From a bacterium (lineage in GTDB: Bacteria; Armatimonadota; Chthonomonadetes; Chthonomonadales; Chthonomonadaceae), in the NCBI GenBank assembly GCA_021805395.1, contig JAJZFJ010000070.1:1-64000 (forward strand): DNA of 64,000 nt. The letters run 5' to 3'. This document shows positions 1 through 9,224 of the stretch, one piece after another. Under the pieces are notes generated by a model. It was not told the origin of the DNA, made no database searches, and worked only from the letters and a program-made list of their open reading frames with translations. The stretch's first letter is position 1; each line of letters starts with the position of its first letter. A program made the position numbers and the translations under genes.

Positions 1-1872
1 CTGCATCCAGCCATTGTTTGCAAATGTGCCATACCACATTGTGGGATCTGGCCGTAACATGATCTCAATGTTCTTGCCGACGGTGTTTATTTGTGCCGGG
101 ATTTTAAGGGCACTTAATGCACTTTGAGCAACGGATACCTGTATGGGTTTTGCAGCAGTGTTAGGAATAACACCATCATGCAGAACACGCTTGAAATCGA
201 AGTCGAAAGGCTCCTGCCGTTCGGGAATCCCATTTTTTGCCCAGTAATCACGTACAATATGATAGTCTGTCCGAGGGTTAAGATTTGCCGAAGAAGGAAT
301 GCCATCATAAGGGAAATCGAAGAGAGCGGATAGCATTTCATTCACATTTTTTGTGTGATATAGCGGCTCTATAAGAGGCTGAATAATGGATGCAGTTCCA
401 TCGTATGCCCGGATATCGCTCCAGGACTCCAGAAAATGCGATTCTGGCAGATGCCACTCGCAATTTGCCGATGTCTCGTCCTCATACATTCCAAAGTGAA
501 CGTTTGTCGTCACCTTTCTCATTGCTTCCGTAAACTGGGAACCTGAATGCGCATCAAAACATGGATTGCCACCGAGAATAAGCAGCATATCAACAGTTCC
601 TGCATTCATGTCAGACACTAATTGTGAAAGCGCTACAGTTCCCTGACCATTGACGGGAGGACCGAAATGTTCAGTATGGATGACTGCACTGCCATTAGAT
701 CCCAGATGGTCATTGATAGCCTGTGCCAGCACGAAAACGGAAGGATCCTGATATGCTCCCGGGATAACCAGAGACTGCGCAGGAGAAGTAAGCAGATCGG
801 CTACGATTGCAGAAACCAGAGTAGCTGCCGCTGGGCTGATATTGGGAGGAGTTCCCACTCCAGGAACGTTGAGACCCGCAGCAATTGCCAGCGCTATGCC
901 CGGTATCTCACTGGCTTTCACACGGAGTAGATGGTCTGCGACTGCTCCGGTTGTAGTGGGAGCACTCTCGATTGCGTAAAGACGGTTCATCTGTGCAGGC
1001 TGTATGCCCGCTCTCACCCGTCGGCCGTCCATAAAATCGTGAGCATAACGAACGCTGCCTGGCATGTCACTCAAGAAATCGGCGTCCAGGGAGACGATCT
1101 TTTTTGCCTTGGTTAGATCGTAGTAGGTATGCACCGGCTTCCCATATGCTAACTCGGACGTTTTTTCAGGCGAGGTAGACATGGGATCGTAGACCGCCCA
1201 TTGCGCATTTGGGAAAATCTTGAGGATTTTGCTCATCATGTCAAGAAATGAGGGAGACATCGAAGTCTGCGAGAGGAATCTTAAGCCTGTTCCCCCATCC
1301 TTCACCATCTGCTGGATGATTGGTCTTGCATATTCAAAAAAATCATCCCATGTGGCAATCATAGCGTTTTGGAGCACAGACTGTGCCCGGTCAGGATCGT
1401 ACATCGTTAGTACAGATGCCTGAGTGATTGGATCGAGTGCACCTAAACTTGCAGGATGAGCAGGGTTGCCGTCTATTTTTGTTGGACGCCCCTGGTGACT
1501 TGTAACCATGGTTCCTATCCCAAAGCCCTGCACTGTGGGAGCACTTGAGGCATAGAAAAGAGGGATTTCAGGAATTGCAATCTCAGGCTGGACAACATAG
1601 GGGACGGATTTTTTTTGTGGTAAATACCGGCATCCACTCACTCCGGCTAGGGCAAGGGAAGCTGCCCCCAGTGTGAGAAACTGCTTCCTGTCCATATTAA
1701 GCAGGCTGGATCGTGTTATCTGCGGCACCTCATCATGAAGTATCTCAATGAATTCAGGTGTTTCAGCTAGCTCCTGGAATGTCCGCCAGTATCGAGGACC
1801 CTTAGCATCAGCTAATTTTGCCCGGATTGCAGCCATATCCAGCTTCTTATTTGTCGGTTTATCGTTTGACAT
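1..1872 (-). CDS. actB: Alternative complex III subunit ActB (molybdopterin-oxidoreductase-like/Fe-S), 3' part cut by window edge
   Basis: I translated this minus-strand frame from ATG at 1872; it stays open to base 1, so about 624 codons are seen and the C-terminal ferredoxin-like part is missing. The start reads MSNDKPTNKKLDMAAIRAKL, followed by a YWRTFQELAETPEF segment typical of ActB. A TAT-like leader with lipobox follows (MDRKQFLTLGAASLALAGV then SGC); the twin arginine is RK, as in the TAT-variant class. Further in are LLILGGNPCFDA, a CEWHLPESHFLESW stretch and DGTASIIQPLIEPL, all matching the molybdopterin-like domain, which in ActB is thought to carry no Mo cofactor. Known role: part of the cytochrome-bc1-independent menaquinol:electron-acceptor oxidoreductase on the periplasmic side. 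It lies 22 bp downstream of actA. The rest of the operon (ActC onward) would be to the left. Confidence 0.9.
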   Translation of the reverse strand, partial: MSNDKPTNKKLDMAAIRAKLADAKGPRYWRTFQELAETPEFIEILHDEVPQITRSSLLNMDRKQFLTLGAASLALAGVSGCRYLPQKKSVPYVVQPEIAIPEIPLFYASSAPTVQGFGIGTMVTSHQGRPTKIDGNPAHPASLGALDPITQASVLTMYDPDRAQSVLQNAMIATWDDFFEYARPIIQQMVKDGGTGLRFLSQTSMSPSFLDMMSKILKIFPNAQWAVYDPMSTSPEKTSELAYGKPVHTYYDLTKAKKIVSLDADFLSDMPGSVRYAHDFMDGRRVRAGIQPAQMNRLYAIESAPTTTGAVADHLLRVKASEIPGIALAIAAGLNVPGVGTPPNISPAAATLVSAIVADLLTSPAQSLVIPGAYQDPSVFVLAQAINDHLGSNGSAVIHTEHFGPPVNGQGTVALSQLVSDMNAGTVDMLLILGGNPCFDAHSGSQFTEAMRKVTTNVHFGMYEDETSANCEWHLPESHFLESWSDIRAYDGTASIIQPLIEPLYHTKNVNEMLSALFDFPYDGIPSSANLNPRTDYHIVRDYWAKNGIPERQEPFDFDFKRVLHDGVIPNTAAKPIQVSVAQSALSALKIPAQINTVGKNIEIMLRPDPTMWYGTFANNGWMQ

Positions 1873-1894
1873 AGTTTTCTGGAATTTAGCCTCT

Positions 1895-2659
1895 CTAGTG
1901 GTGACACACGGAGCAGTTGGTTAACAGTGCACTCTGAATGTGCAAATCTCTCTTGAGCTGCTCACCGATCACCAGATCGCGTCCTTGGTTTTCGTAATAT
2001 TTGCCTTCTAGCAGTGCAGATTCCCGAGACGTGAGACCAGGGCTAATCTGTTGGCCCTGCCCGTTTGTTATTTCCAGATGATTTCCGTATCGCTCAATAT
2101 CACGGTACAGCTTCCATACATCATGCCGTGGTGAGATGAATTTCTCAGGCTGTCTATGGCAGTTGAGACAGAACGACATCCAGAATGCTTTCCCTTTGTA
2201 GGTAATCATCATGCTTTGAATAGGACCATGACAGTCATTACAACTAATTCCTGCTGCAATGTGGACATTGTGAGCAAAATAAACATATCTTGGTAACCAG
2301 TTTAAACGGTTCCAGACAATCGGTTTATTGTCCCTCCAGCTTTGTCGTACGGGAGCAATTAGGGGGCTGTCTGTCCAAATTTGGGAATGGCACGACATAC
2401 ACACCTGGGTAGAAGGTAAACCTGGATTGCCCGATTTTTCAACATAAGTGTGACAATATCTGCAATCTATTCCAAGCTCTACAACATGGTGCTCATGGCT
2501 GAAAGGCACTGGTTGGGTTATGGGTATCCCTACATTCGTGTTGTATGGGGAACGGGTGATTGCACTAGCAATTGCCAGGGCGGAGATCGGAAGAACAACG
2601 AGTGCAAGCATCACTACACGAGCGTAGACGTTGCTCTTCCGGCTGAATATTTGAGCCAT
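1895..2659 (-). CDS. actA: Alternative complex III pentaheme cytochrome c ActA
   Basis: 254-aa protein with an N-terminal membrane anchor/signal segment (residues about 14-34) and five CXXCH heme c motifs: CRYCH, CMSCH, CNDCH, CLNCH and a C-terminal CSVCHH. Extra histidines such as the HEHH stretch near residue 55 can serve as distal ligands. The count and spacing fit ActA, the pentaheme subunit that passes electrons from the quinol site toward the monoheme cytochrome or terminal oxidase. Start ATG is supported by GGGAG seven bases upstream. It is the first gene of the minus-strand act operon in view, with actB 22 bp after it. A NrfH/NapC-type cytochrome is less likely because of the actB neighbour. 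Confidence 0.92.
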   Translation of the reverse strand: MAQIFSRKSNVYARVVMLALVVLPISALAIASAITRSPYNTNVGIPITQPVPFSHEHHVVELGIDCRYCHTYVEKSGNPGLPSTQVCMSCHSQIWTDSPLIAPVRQSWRDNKPIVWNRLNWLPRYVYFAHNVHIAAGISCNDCHGPIQSMMITYKGKAFWMSFCLNCHRQPEKFISPRHDVWKLYRDIERYGNHLEITNGQGQQISPGLTSRESALLEGKYYENQGRDLVIGEQLKRDLHIQSALLTNCSVCHH

Positions 2660-3159
2660 CTACAAACTCCCAGGCAACAGTATGCCTGCTGTATAACAGT
2701 TCAAAATTGTGTGTGTTAGGTACATTGTGTCTTTTTTCACGAACAAACCTATTCGAAAATTCCGAGCTTGTCCTGATGTTGTGAATGTTATAAAGTCCGA
2801 AGACATAACCATGTCTTGTTGTGTGGACAGGTTAGGATCAGTAGATGATCAACCTAATGACATAAGTATAGCACAACGGCGGAACTTTATGCCAAGCCCA
2901 CTTCTCTCCATGCTGAGGTTGCACCGTACGATATTATACGATTGCTCGTCACCAGTATAATTATGGGCTTATATGGTGATATCCTTCCAGATATTGCAAA
3001 AAAACATTGAATTTCTGTGCAGCCAAATAAATTTAGGCATTTGTCTGCTTATTCATTCAGAACACAGTTAGCAGATAAATCCAGTGAAGTAAGCTTTTCA
3101 AATGGTTAATCTAATGGCTGGCTGTGTCGATTACATTTCTGCGGGATCATCTTTTCAGC
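2660..3159. other. Intergenic, upstream of the act operon and of tRNA-Met
   Basis: About 500 bp between the divergent actA start and the tRNA promoter. It should hold the act operon promoter, but I could not assign -35/-10 boxes with confidence. Short open frames here lack a ribosome site or any recognisable motif. Confidence 0.5.
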
Positions 3160-3189
3160 TTGATGAATCTATCAGAGAACGGGTATAAT
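3160..3189 (+). promoter_or_regulatory. Sigma-70-type promoter of tRNA-Met
   Basis: TTGATG at 3160-3165 and a perfect TATAAT at 3184-3189 are 18 bp apart, and the -10 box ends 12 bases before the mature 5' end of the tRNA. Both position and boxes fit a housekeeping promoter. Confidence 0.7.
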
Positions 3190-3201
3190 ATCTACTCACT
3201 T

Positions 3202-3275
3202 GGCGGAGTAGCTCAGTTGGTTAGAGCATGCGGTTCATACCCGCAGTGTCGGGGGTTCAAGTCCCTTCTCCGCTA
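3202..3275 (+). tRNA. tRNA-Met (anticodon CAT)
   Basis: Folds by hand into a full cloverleaf. The acceptor GGCGGAG pairs with CTCCGCT (first pair G-T, so G-U in RNA). The D arm is GCTCAGTTGGTTAGAGC, the anticodon stem TGCGG/CCGCA has loop TTCATAC, and the T loop is TTCAAGT on a 5-bp stem. Anticodon CAT lies at 3236-3238. The paired first position argues for elongator Met, although a tRNA-Ile2 with lysidine cannot be excluded without a model comparison. CCA is not encoded: TTT follows the discriminator A. A TATAAT promoter lies just upstream. Confidence 0.95.
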
Positions 3276-3867
3276 TTTCCAAATTTCATGTCAGTTTGAA
3301 ATCACCAAAACATGCATACCCCAATCGGTGAATCCAGTTCGTATACAATCCCCATTTCCCACTAAAAGCCGAAACAACTATTGCATCAACACCTTATTCT
3401 GACGCTTTCAAATAGAAGGGCTGGAGTGTTTGATTAGTAATCCGCTTGGTGCAGCAGCTACAGCTGTATCTAATTCGCTATAAGTGCGTTAGAATATTCA
3501 AGTTAATACAGCATTCGCGGCACAATCTAGACTGGTTTCAAGCTTGATGCTTTATATTTAAAGTGATTCTGGTATGAAATCGAAAGTTTGCTGCCTGTAC
3601 AGGTATGCTTATACTATTAAAATTGCAGGAATCCGAAACCTAAGATTTTACAAGCAGTAGAGATATTAAGAACCCAGATCCTAACGCATTGTAAGCTGCT
3701 TAGTTACCATATCTCTTACAAAAGATGGTAGTGCTGGTGATGAAATTCACCTGACCTCTCAATGTATACTGCTGTATGTTTAATCTATAATAAGGTTAGA
3801 ATCTACGTAGTAACGTTAATTTTATACAGTATCGCAGCGGCATACGTAACATCAAAAAGGAAAGCTT
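3276..3867. other. Intergenic, no gene seen
   Basis: About 590 bp of AT-rich sequence between the tRNA and the next gene. No start codon with a ribosome site, no tRNA and no strong hairpin were found, apart from the AAAGGAAAG SD of the gene at 3868. Confidence 0.5.
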
Positions 3868-5004
3868 ATGTGGAAGAAAATCATTCCCTACGGAAAAAAT
3901 CCCGATGAACTGCGAGTTGAAGAACTTATTCAGGTAGTTCAATCTGAGATCACAGCCAGAAATCGGCGAGCACGATACCAGATTTCAGGATCTATGATTC
4001 TCTTTTTCTGGGGTGGCACGTTAATCAGTAACTACGAAGGGATGGGCTGGATTCCACTTTTGGGCTCCCTGTATCTTGGGTTTACCATTCCTATAAATTG
4101 GTCGCGCCCCTCGGCAATATTATCTGGTGCCTTGGGTGAAATATCTGAGGGTTCTGGTCCGGATGCCATACATTATTTAATAAGCCAGATAAACTGCTCA
4201 CCGCCAGAGGCACGACATGCAGTTAAAAGTGCTCTGTCCCGTCTGCTTCCCATCATGTTGGCTCAAAAGACTTTCCAGTTCTCCATTGCCGCCGAAGACC
4301 AGCTTTGCATATACCTGAATGAGAAAGATGCGCTTGAACATCCCAACCTACTAAGCTTTATCATCCAAAATCTGTCTAACGAACGAGCTCCCAGACATCT
4401 CGCCTTCATAAGCTCCCTGTTCCTTAAGGAAAGAGATGTACCCATAGCAAATTCACTCAAAAATGCTGCTTACATAATTTACACCAAGCACACAAGTCAA
4501 ATTGTCACAACAATAAACAGCTATGAAAAACTCGCGAAAATTTTGGGTGATCTGGCAATTTCACAGACCTGGGACGATTATATCTGGGCAAGAGAAGAGT
4601 TTATAAAATGTTACGACAAGATCCCGTTAGAACTGTACTCATATATAGATCCGGTTATTAAACTGGAGCTTTATCGTAAAATTGGTTCCAGATATTTTAC
4701 TGACAGGAATAATAGCTCATACAACCTGAATGTGCTGGGTGATACATTGGATGGTTATGTACTTAGATTATTATCCCGTCTTGAGGATATTGATGCACTT
4801 CCTGAACTGAAGCGCCATGCGAAAACCGAAGTGCTTCAAGGCACATTGCAGATTGCGCTTCATAACACCATCATTAAACTCGAAACGGCAAAAGCTAAGG
4901 CACTCAATGTTAAAAACCTTCTGCATACCACAGATTCCGTACCTCCTTATGGCAGTAGCTCCGATTATGCCGCAGAACCAGATGCCTCCATCTTTTTAAC
5001 ATAG
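3868..5004 (+). CDS. Membrane-anchored alpha-helical protein of unknown function
   Basis: 378 aa, not recognised. Residues about 37-75 are hydrophobic and would form two adjacent membrane segments (ISGSMILFFWGG and IPLLGSLYLGFTI). The N-terminal 35 residues are charged. The rest (about 90-360) is a soluble helical region with spaced Leu/Ala patterns reminiscent of HEAT/armadillo-type helices, without a clear catalytic motif. The ATG has a good SD (AAGGAAAG, 5 bases upstream). It stands alone: nearly 600 bp of non-coding DNA before it and 310 bp after it. A scaffold or adaptor at the cytoplasmic membrane face is possible, but this is inference from architecture only. Confidence 0.75.
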   Translation: MWKKIIPYGKNPDELRVEELIQVVQSEITARNRRARYQISGSMILFFWGGTLISNYEGMGWIPLLGSLYLGFTIPINWSRPSAILSGALGEISEGSGPDAIHYLISQINCSPPEARHAVKSALSRLLPIMLAQKTFQFSIAAEDQLCIYLNEKDALEHPNLLSFIIQNLSNERAPRHLAFISSLFLKERDVPIANSLKNAAYIIYTKHTSQIVTTINSYEKLAKILGDLAISQTWDDYIWAREEFIKCYDKIPLELYSYIDPVIKLELYRKIGSRYFTDRNNSSYNLNVLGDTLDGYVLRLLSRLEDIDALPELKRHAKTEVLQGTLQIALHNTIIKLETAKAKALNVKNLLHTTDSVPPYGSSSDYAAEPDASIFLT

Positions 5005-5244
5005 GAAACTGTTCATGAAGATAATTCTAAATAAATGTCATTTCTCTGACTGATTATGTATTGATCTCTTAATATATTGCACTTACACTTAGCGTTCCAC
5101 ACATTAATCATATTCTTAACATGCTGCAAATAGCGTATATATAATATATCGCAGTGAATTCTTTGCAGTAGTATTATGTGTTCAGGCTGGGCTGATTAAA
5201 GAGTTGTACAACCACTTAGAGTGACAGGTGTGCTGTTCCTCTAG
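5005..5244. other. Intergenic, no gene seen
   Basis: AT-rich gap before the hairpin and Fe-S carrier gene. No terminator with a T tract was found for the upstream gene. Confidence 0.45.
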
Positions 5245-5282
5245 ACGAGTGGAAACTGTTGCATCAAGGCAATTTCACTCGT
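5245..5282 (+). promoter_or_regulatory. Long hairpin just upstream of the Fe-S carrier gene
   Basis: ACGAGTG (5245-5251) pairs perfectly with CACTCGT (5276-5282). Inside, AAA/TTT and TTGC/GCAA can extend the stem to a small loop. There is no following T run, so it is not an ordinary terminator. It ends 32 bases before the proposed TTG start and could be a leader-RNA structure or an operator. The function is unknown. Confidence 0.45.
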
Positions 5283-5314
5283 AATACTATATTATAAATT
5301 GATTGGAGTTACCA

Positions 5315-5671
5315 TTGAGTTCAATTGAAACAGAAATTGTACCCGTTCATGTCACATCACAGGCAGCTGCCCGAGTAAGGGAGCTGATCGCAAAACAGGG
5401 CAAACCGAATCTTCATCTCCGCGTTGGAGTAAAAGGAGGAGGCTGTTCTGGCCTCTCTTACATGATGACCCTTGAGGAAGAGATTAAGCCTACGGATATC
5501 TGCTACACTCAGGAGGATATTAAAGTAGTGGTTGATCCAAAAAGTGCTAAATTCCTCTCGGGAGTTGTGCTGGACTACACACTGGGAAATCTGCTCGAGG
5601 GGGGATGGAAGTGGACAAACCCAAACGCGCAGCGAAGTTGTGGATGCGGAACCTCTTTTACTCCTAAATAG
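5315..5671 (+). CDS. erpA: A-type iron-sulfur cluster carrier (HesB/IscA/ErpA family)
   Basis: 118 aa with the family signature: VTSQAAARVRELI near the N-terminus, GVKGGGCSGLSYMM, and the C-terminal CGCGTSF. The three cysteines (one in GGGCSG, two in CGCG) bind the Fe-S cluster for delivery to apoproteins in the cytoplasm. I chose TTG at 5315 over the TTG at 5303 because GGAG at 5305-5308 sits six bases before it and would be inside the longer reading. There are no other Fe-S assembly genes nearby. ErpA versus IscA or SufA cannot be separated by motif alone, so the symbol is tentative. A 38-nt hairpin precedes it. Confidence 0.9.
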   Translation: MSSIETEIVPVHVTSQAAARVRELIAKQGKPNLHLRVGVKGGGCSGLSYMMTLEEEIKPTDICYTQEDIKVVVDPKSAKFLSGVVLDYTLGNLLEGGWKWTNPNAQRSCGCGTSFTPK

Positions 5672-5862
5672 AGCACGAATATTGTTATTCACAGGGTATA
5701 ACATCATTATTATATGATGTTAAGGAGTATATGTCCTTCTTCCCGGGCTGTAGTTAGATACTAACCATCTAATTATCTGCCGGTGAGGTAATCACACCTC
5801 ATCAGATCCGTATCACTTTACTCAAGTGATTCTTCAATCCAATTCTACAACAGGAGAAAGAA

Positions 5863-8800
5863 TTGCCCATCCCTAAGCTATCAGCACTAATTGGCATTGT
5901 GTGCCTCACCTCACCTATACTTTCACACGCTAAATCGGAACACCCCGCGTTTCTTTTCTATCCAGATATTCACAAAGATGAAGTTGTGTTCACTTCTGAA
6001 GGAGACTTGTGGTTAGGCTCACTCAAAAGCAAAACTGCCGTGAGAATCACCTCTTCGCCAGGTGTAGAAGATCACGCACACTTCTCACCCGATGGGAAAC
6101 AGATCTGTTTTTCTGCCAGCTACAATGGCGCACCAGGCATTTTTGTTATGAACACTTCGGGAGGTGCTCCCCGCCGTGTTGTAAACGATGACTTCGGTGC
6201 TGTTGCGATGGGATGGACACCCGATGGAAAAAACATCCTGTTTGCCTCCTCACGATCTGAAGGGGAGTTCCATTCTAAACTATATTCCGTTCCTGCAGCT
6301 GGCGGCCTTCCAAAGCTTTTGCCCATTCCAGATTTTACCCTTGGTGCAATGGCACCAGATGGAATTCATGTTGCATATGTGCCATTTCGTCTTGCTCAAC
6401 ACTGGTACCACTATCGAGGTGGCGTAGCGGATCATATCTGGCTAACCAATCTTAAAACAAATCACTTCAAAGAGCTGTCACATTTTGTTGGCGTCACCAC
6501 ATCACCCACCTGGTGCGACGGCAAACTATACTGCGTTTCTGAGCAGAATGGTGTTGGCAATCTGTATTCCATGAATACAAGCACCGGAGTAATGACCCAG
6601 ATAACTCACTATGTGCACTATGCAGTTTCACACGCTTCGTCTGATGGAACCAGCATTATTTTCCAGCATGGCACACAACTTGGGTTATACGTTCCTTCTA
6701 CACATACAATCAAAAATCTCACATTCTCGGTCTACTCCGATCACATTCACGCCAGACCTCATCTAGTGCCACTACAGCAATGGATGAATAGTGCAGCTAT
6801 TGGACCAACAGGAAAACGGCTGGTTATAGAGGCTAGAGGGCAGCTGGCATCCATTCCAGCAAAGTATGGTGTAATGCGAATGCTAGCCCCCATGGAAGCA
6901 ACCAGATCTCAGCATCCGGTATGGTCTCCTGATGGTAAACAGGTTGCTTTTGTCTCCGACAGAAGCGGAGATGAGGAGGTGTGGATTTGCAATAGTGATG
7001 GAACGGGTACTCCCAAGAAACTCACATCAGGGCATAAAGGTCCGATAAACCGGCTTATATGGTCACCTGATGGCAAGATGATCGCTTTTGGAGATCATGA
7101 GATGAGAATCTATCTTGTGGATGTTGCCACAGGAAAGATGACACTTGTTGACCAATCACCTGAACTGGCTGTTTACAACGATACCCAGAACTCATACAGG
7201 TTTAGCCCGGATAGCAAGTGGTTAACTTATGCAGCCAGGGATGAGGGTCAGACGAGATCAATTTACCTTTACAATATCGCTTCGGCTCAAAAAACTATCG
7301 TGTCTGATCCTTCATATTCATGTGGAGATCCCACATTCAGTTCGGATGGGAAATTTCTTCTTTTTGTAGCGGAACGAAACATTGATGCAGGCACCATATC
7401 TGGATATCCTTTGCCGGCTGAACAGAATGTTGGCAAGCCAACCATGATAGCACTTGCCTCCTCTACAGTATCGCCATTCATTGCAAAAGACGAAGAAGAA
7501 GGAGTGACAGCCGCTCCTACTAAACCAGCCCCTCCAGCTGCAAAACCCAATTCAGCAGCAACGGTTATTGATCTGGACGGTATCTCAGACAGACTGATTG
7601 ATCTGCCTTTGCCAGGCGGGAATTATAACAAACTGAGAATGCTGGATGGCAAGGTTCTGGCACTCCGAAGTGATGCAGGTGGTACACTTATCTCACTGGA
7701 TGTTAAAACCTCTCAGACAACTCCTTTGTCCTCAGGAATATCCAATTTCAGAATATCATCCAGTGGACAGCAGCTGTTAATTTATCGTGGTAACAGTTTA
7801 CAGATTGTGCCAGCTGCAACAGGGCCTTTTGCTGCATCTGAGGGTGCAGTTCCTATGGCAGGTCTCCACATCATGGTGAACCCAAAAGCGGAGTGGAAAC
7901 AGATATTCAATGAAAGCTGGCGCATACTACGAGACTACTTCTACGATCCTGCAATGCACGGTCTTAATTGGGATGCGGTTTACAAAAAGTACGATGCGCA
8001 ACTGCCAGGAGTTGAAGACCGAAGTGAGCTTAACTACATACTAGGCAACATGATGGCAGAGCTTAATGTTGGTCACGCATTTGTAGGTGGTGGAGATTAC
8101 GGAGTTACCAACCCACCTCTCATCCTCGGTTACCTCGGTGCACATCTGGCAGAAGTGCCCAACACTCCAGCGTTTAAAATTGTATCCATACTTCCAGGTA
8201 ATGGCTTCAATCTCACGAATCGCTCACCGTTACTGGCTCCTGGTTTGAATGTGAAGGTGGGTGATTACATCCTTGCTGTAAATGGTCAGCCAGTCAGTCC
8301 AGATAACGATATCGAAAATATGTTAATTGGAACCGCGGGTCAAACCATTTCTCTAACTGTCAATTCCCGACCAGACATGGCTGGCAGCAGAGTTATTTAC
8401 ATTAAACCTCTAAACAGCGCCCAACAGAGCAACCTTCTCTATCATGCCTGGGTTGCCAAACAGAGAGCGTATGTTCTGGCACACGGTGGACCGAACATTC
8501 TGTATTTACACCTATCCGATATGGAACAGACTGGAATGGCGCAGTTTTACAGACGCTATTTTGCTGGCAACAGGGATCATGACGGGATGATCTTTGACGT
8601 GCGATACAATGTTGGAGGATCCATAGACAGCCTCATCCTGCCTCTCATATCCTTCCATCTGCAGACCTACTTCAAAGCAAGGCATGGGCATTCAGACAGC
8701 AGAAATGACCTGGGCTTCAATGGCTACATGACGGATCTGTGCAATCAGTACAGCTTCTCAGACGCAGAGGTGTTCAGCGATGCATTTCAAAGGCTTCATC

Positions 8801-9129
8801 TTGGACCCGTGATCGGCGAGAGGAGCTGGGGTGGTTCTGTGGGACCAGGTGGTGGATACAGACTTCTGGATGGTGGTACCATCTATCCACCTAATTATGG
8901 TTTGTGGGCATATACCAAAGGTAAGTCTGAGTGGGCAGTGGAGGGCACAGGGGTCTATCCTAATATCCCGATCAAATACGATCCTGCAGCGGAATTGAAA
9001 GGTGATTCACCGGTTCTCGATAAAGCGATTGAGGTTCTGAAAGCTGAGATGGCTGCTCATCCTGTGCCTCATCCATCACATCCAGTGTTCCCCAATAAAG
9101 CATATCCTCCATTAAAATTGAAATCTTAG
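5863..9129 (+). CDS. Secreted tricorn-type protease (S41) with beta-propeller, PDZ and C-terminal peptidase domains
   Basis: 1088 aa. Residues 1-23 are a signal peptide ending SHAKS, so unlike archaeal tricorn this copy is exported. Repeats such as HFSPDGKQICFSASYNG and WSPDGKQVAFVSDRSGDEEV mark TolB/WD-like propeller blades over roughly residues 30-560, followed by a Pro/Ala linker near 545-560. The C1 domain, a PDZ region (VGDYILAVNGQPV) and the C2 core follow. By alignment to the family, the catalytic His is residue 738 (VGHAFV), the nucleophile Ser 966 (FSDAEVF) and the Glu 1027 (VEGTGV). The Ser that usually precedes the His is Gly here. The start is TTG with AGGAGAAAG upstream. A strong terminator follows. 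Likely role: degradation of oligopeptides outside the cytoplasmic membrane. Confidence 0.9.
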   Translation: MPIPKLSALIGIVCLTSPILSHAKSEHPAFLFYPDIHKDEVVFTSEGDLWLGSLKSKTAVRITSSPGVEDHAHFSPDGKQICFSASYNGAPGIFVMNTSGGAPRRVVNDDFGAVAMGWTPDGKNILFASSRSEGEFHSKLYSVPAAGGLPKLLPIPDFTLGAMAPDGIHVAYVPFRLAQHWYHYRGGVADHIWLTNLKTNHFKELSHFVGVTTSPTWCDGKLYCVSEQNGVGNLYSMNTSTGVMTQITHYVHYAVSHASSDGTSIIFQHGTQLGLYVPSTHTIKNLTFSVYSDHIHARPHLVPLQQWMNSAAIGPTGKRLVIEARGQLASIPAKYGVMRMLAPMEATRSQHPVWSPDGKQVAFVSDRSGDEEVWICNSDGTGTPKKLTSGHKGPINRLIWSPDGKMIAFGDHEMRIYLVDVATGKMTLVDQSPELAVYNDTQNSYRFSPDSKWLTYAARDEGQTRSIYLYNIASAQKTIVSDPSYSCGDPTFSSDGKFLLFVAERNIDAGTISGYPLPAEQNVGKPTMIALASSTVSPFIAKDEEEGVTAAPTKPAPPAAKPNSAATVIDLDGISDRLIDLPLPGGNYNKLRMLDGKVLALRSDAGGTLISLDVKTSQTTPLSSGISNFRISSSGQQLLIYRGNSLQIVPAATGPFAASEGAVPMAGLHIMVNPKAEWKQIFNESWRILRDYFYDPAMHGLNWDAVYKKYDAQLPGVEDRSELNYILGNMMAELNVGHAFVGGGDYGVTNPPLILGYLGAHLAEVPNTPAFKIVSILPGNGFNLTNRSPLLAPGLNVKVGDYILAVNGQPVSPDNDIENMLIGTAGQTISLTVNSRPDMAGSRVIYIKPLNSAQQSNLLYHAWVAKQRAYVLAHGGPNILYLHLSDMEQTGMAQFYRRYFAGNRDHDGMIFDVRYNVGGSIDSLILPLISFHLQTYFKARHGHSDSRNDLGFNGYMTDLCNQYSFSDAEVFSDAFQRLHLGPVIGERSWGGSVGPGGGYRLLDGGTIYPPNYGLWAYTKGKSEWAVEGTGVYPNIPIKYDPAAELKGDSPVLDKAIEVLKAEMAAHPVPHPSHPVFPNKAYPPLKLKS

Positions 9130-9157
9130 ACAAGCCTGTCACGACTCAGATTATAAG

Positions 9158-9200
9158 CACCCTGTTTACCCTATCCAATGGGTGAACAGGGTGTATTTTT
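9158..9200 (+). terminator. Rho-independent terminator of the tricorn gene
   Basis: A 14-bp stem (9158-9171 with 9180-9193, a single G-T pair) with an 8-base loop, followed by TATTTTT. It lies between convergent genes. The T tract fits plus-strand transcription. Confidence 0.9.
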
Positions 9201-9224
9201 GAGACTAAGGAACAGAATAATGCT

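Noticed and set aside
2709-2960. 83-codon ORF upstream of the act operon
   Set aside because: No SD and no recognisable protein features; more likely part of the regulatory gap.
3124-3402. ORF of 92 codons across the tRNA-Met gene
   Set aside because: It runs straight through a well-folded tRNA, has no ribosome site, and its protein has no recognisable features.
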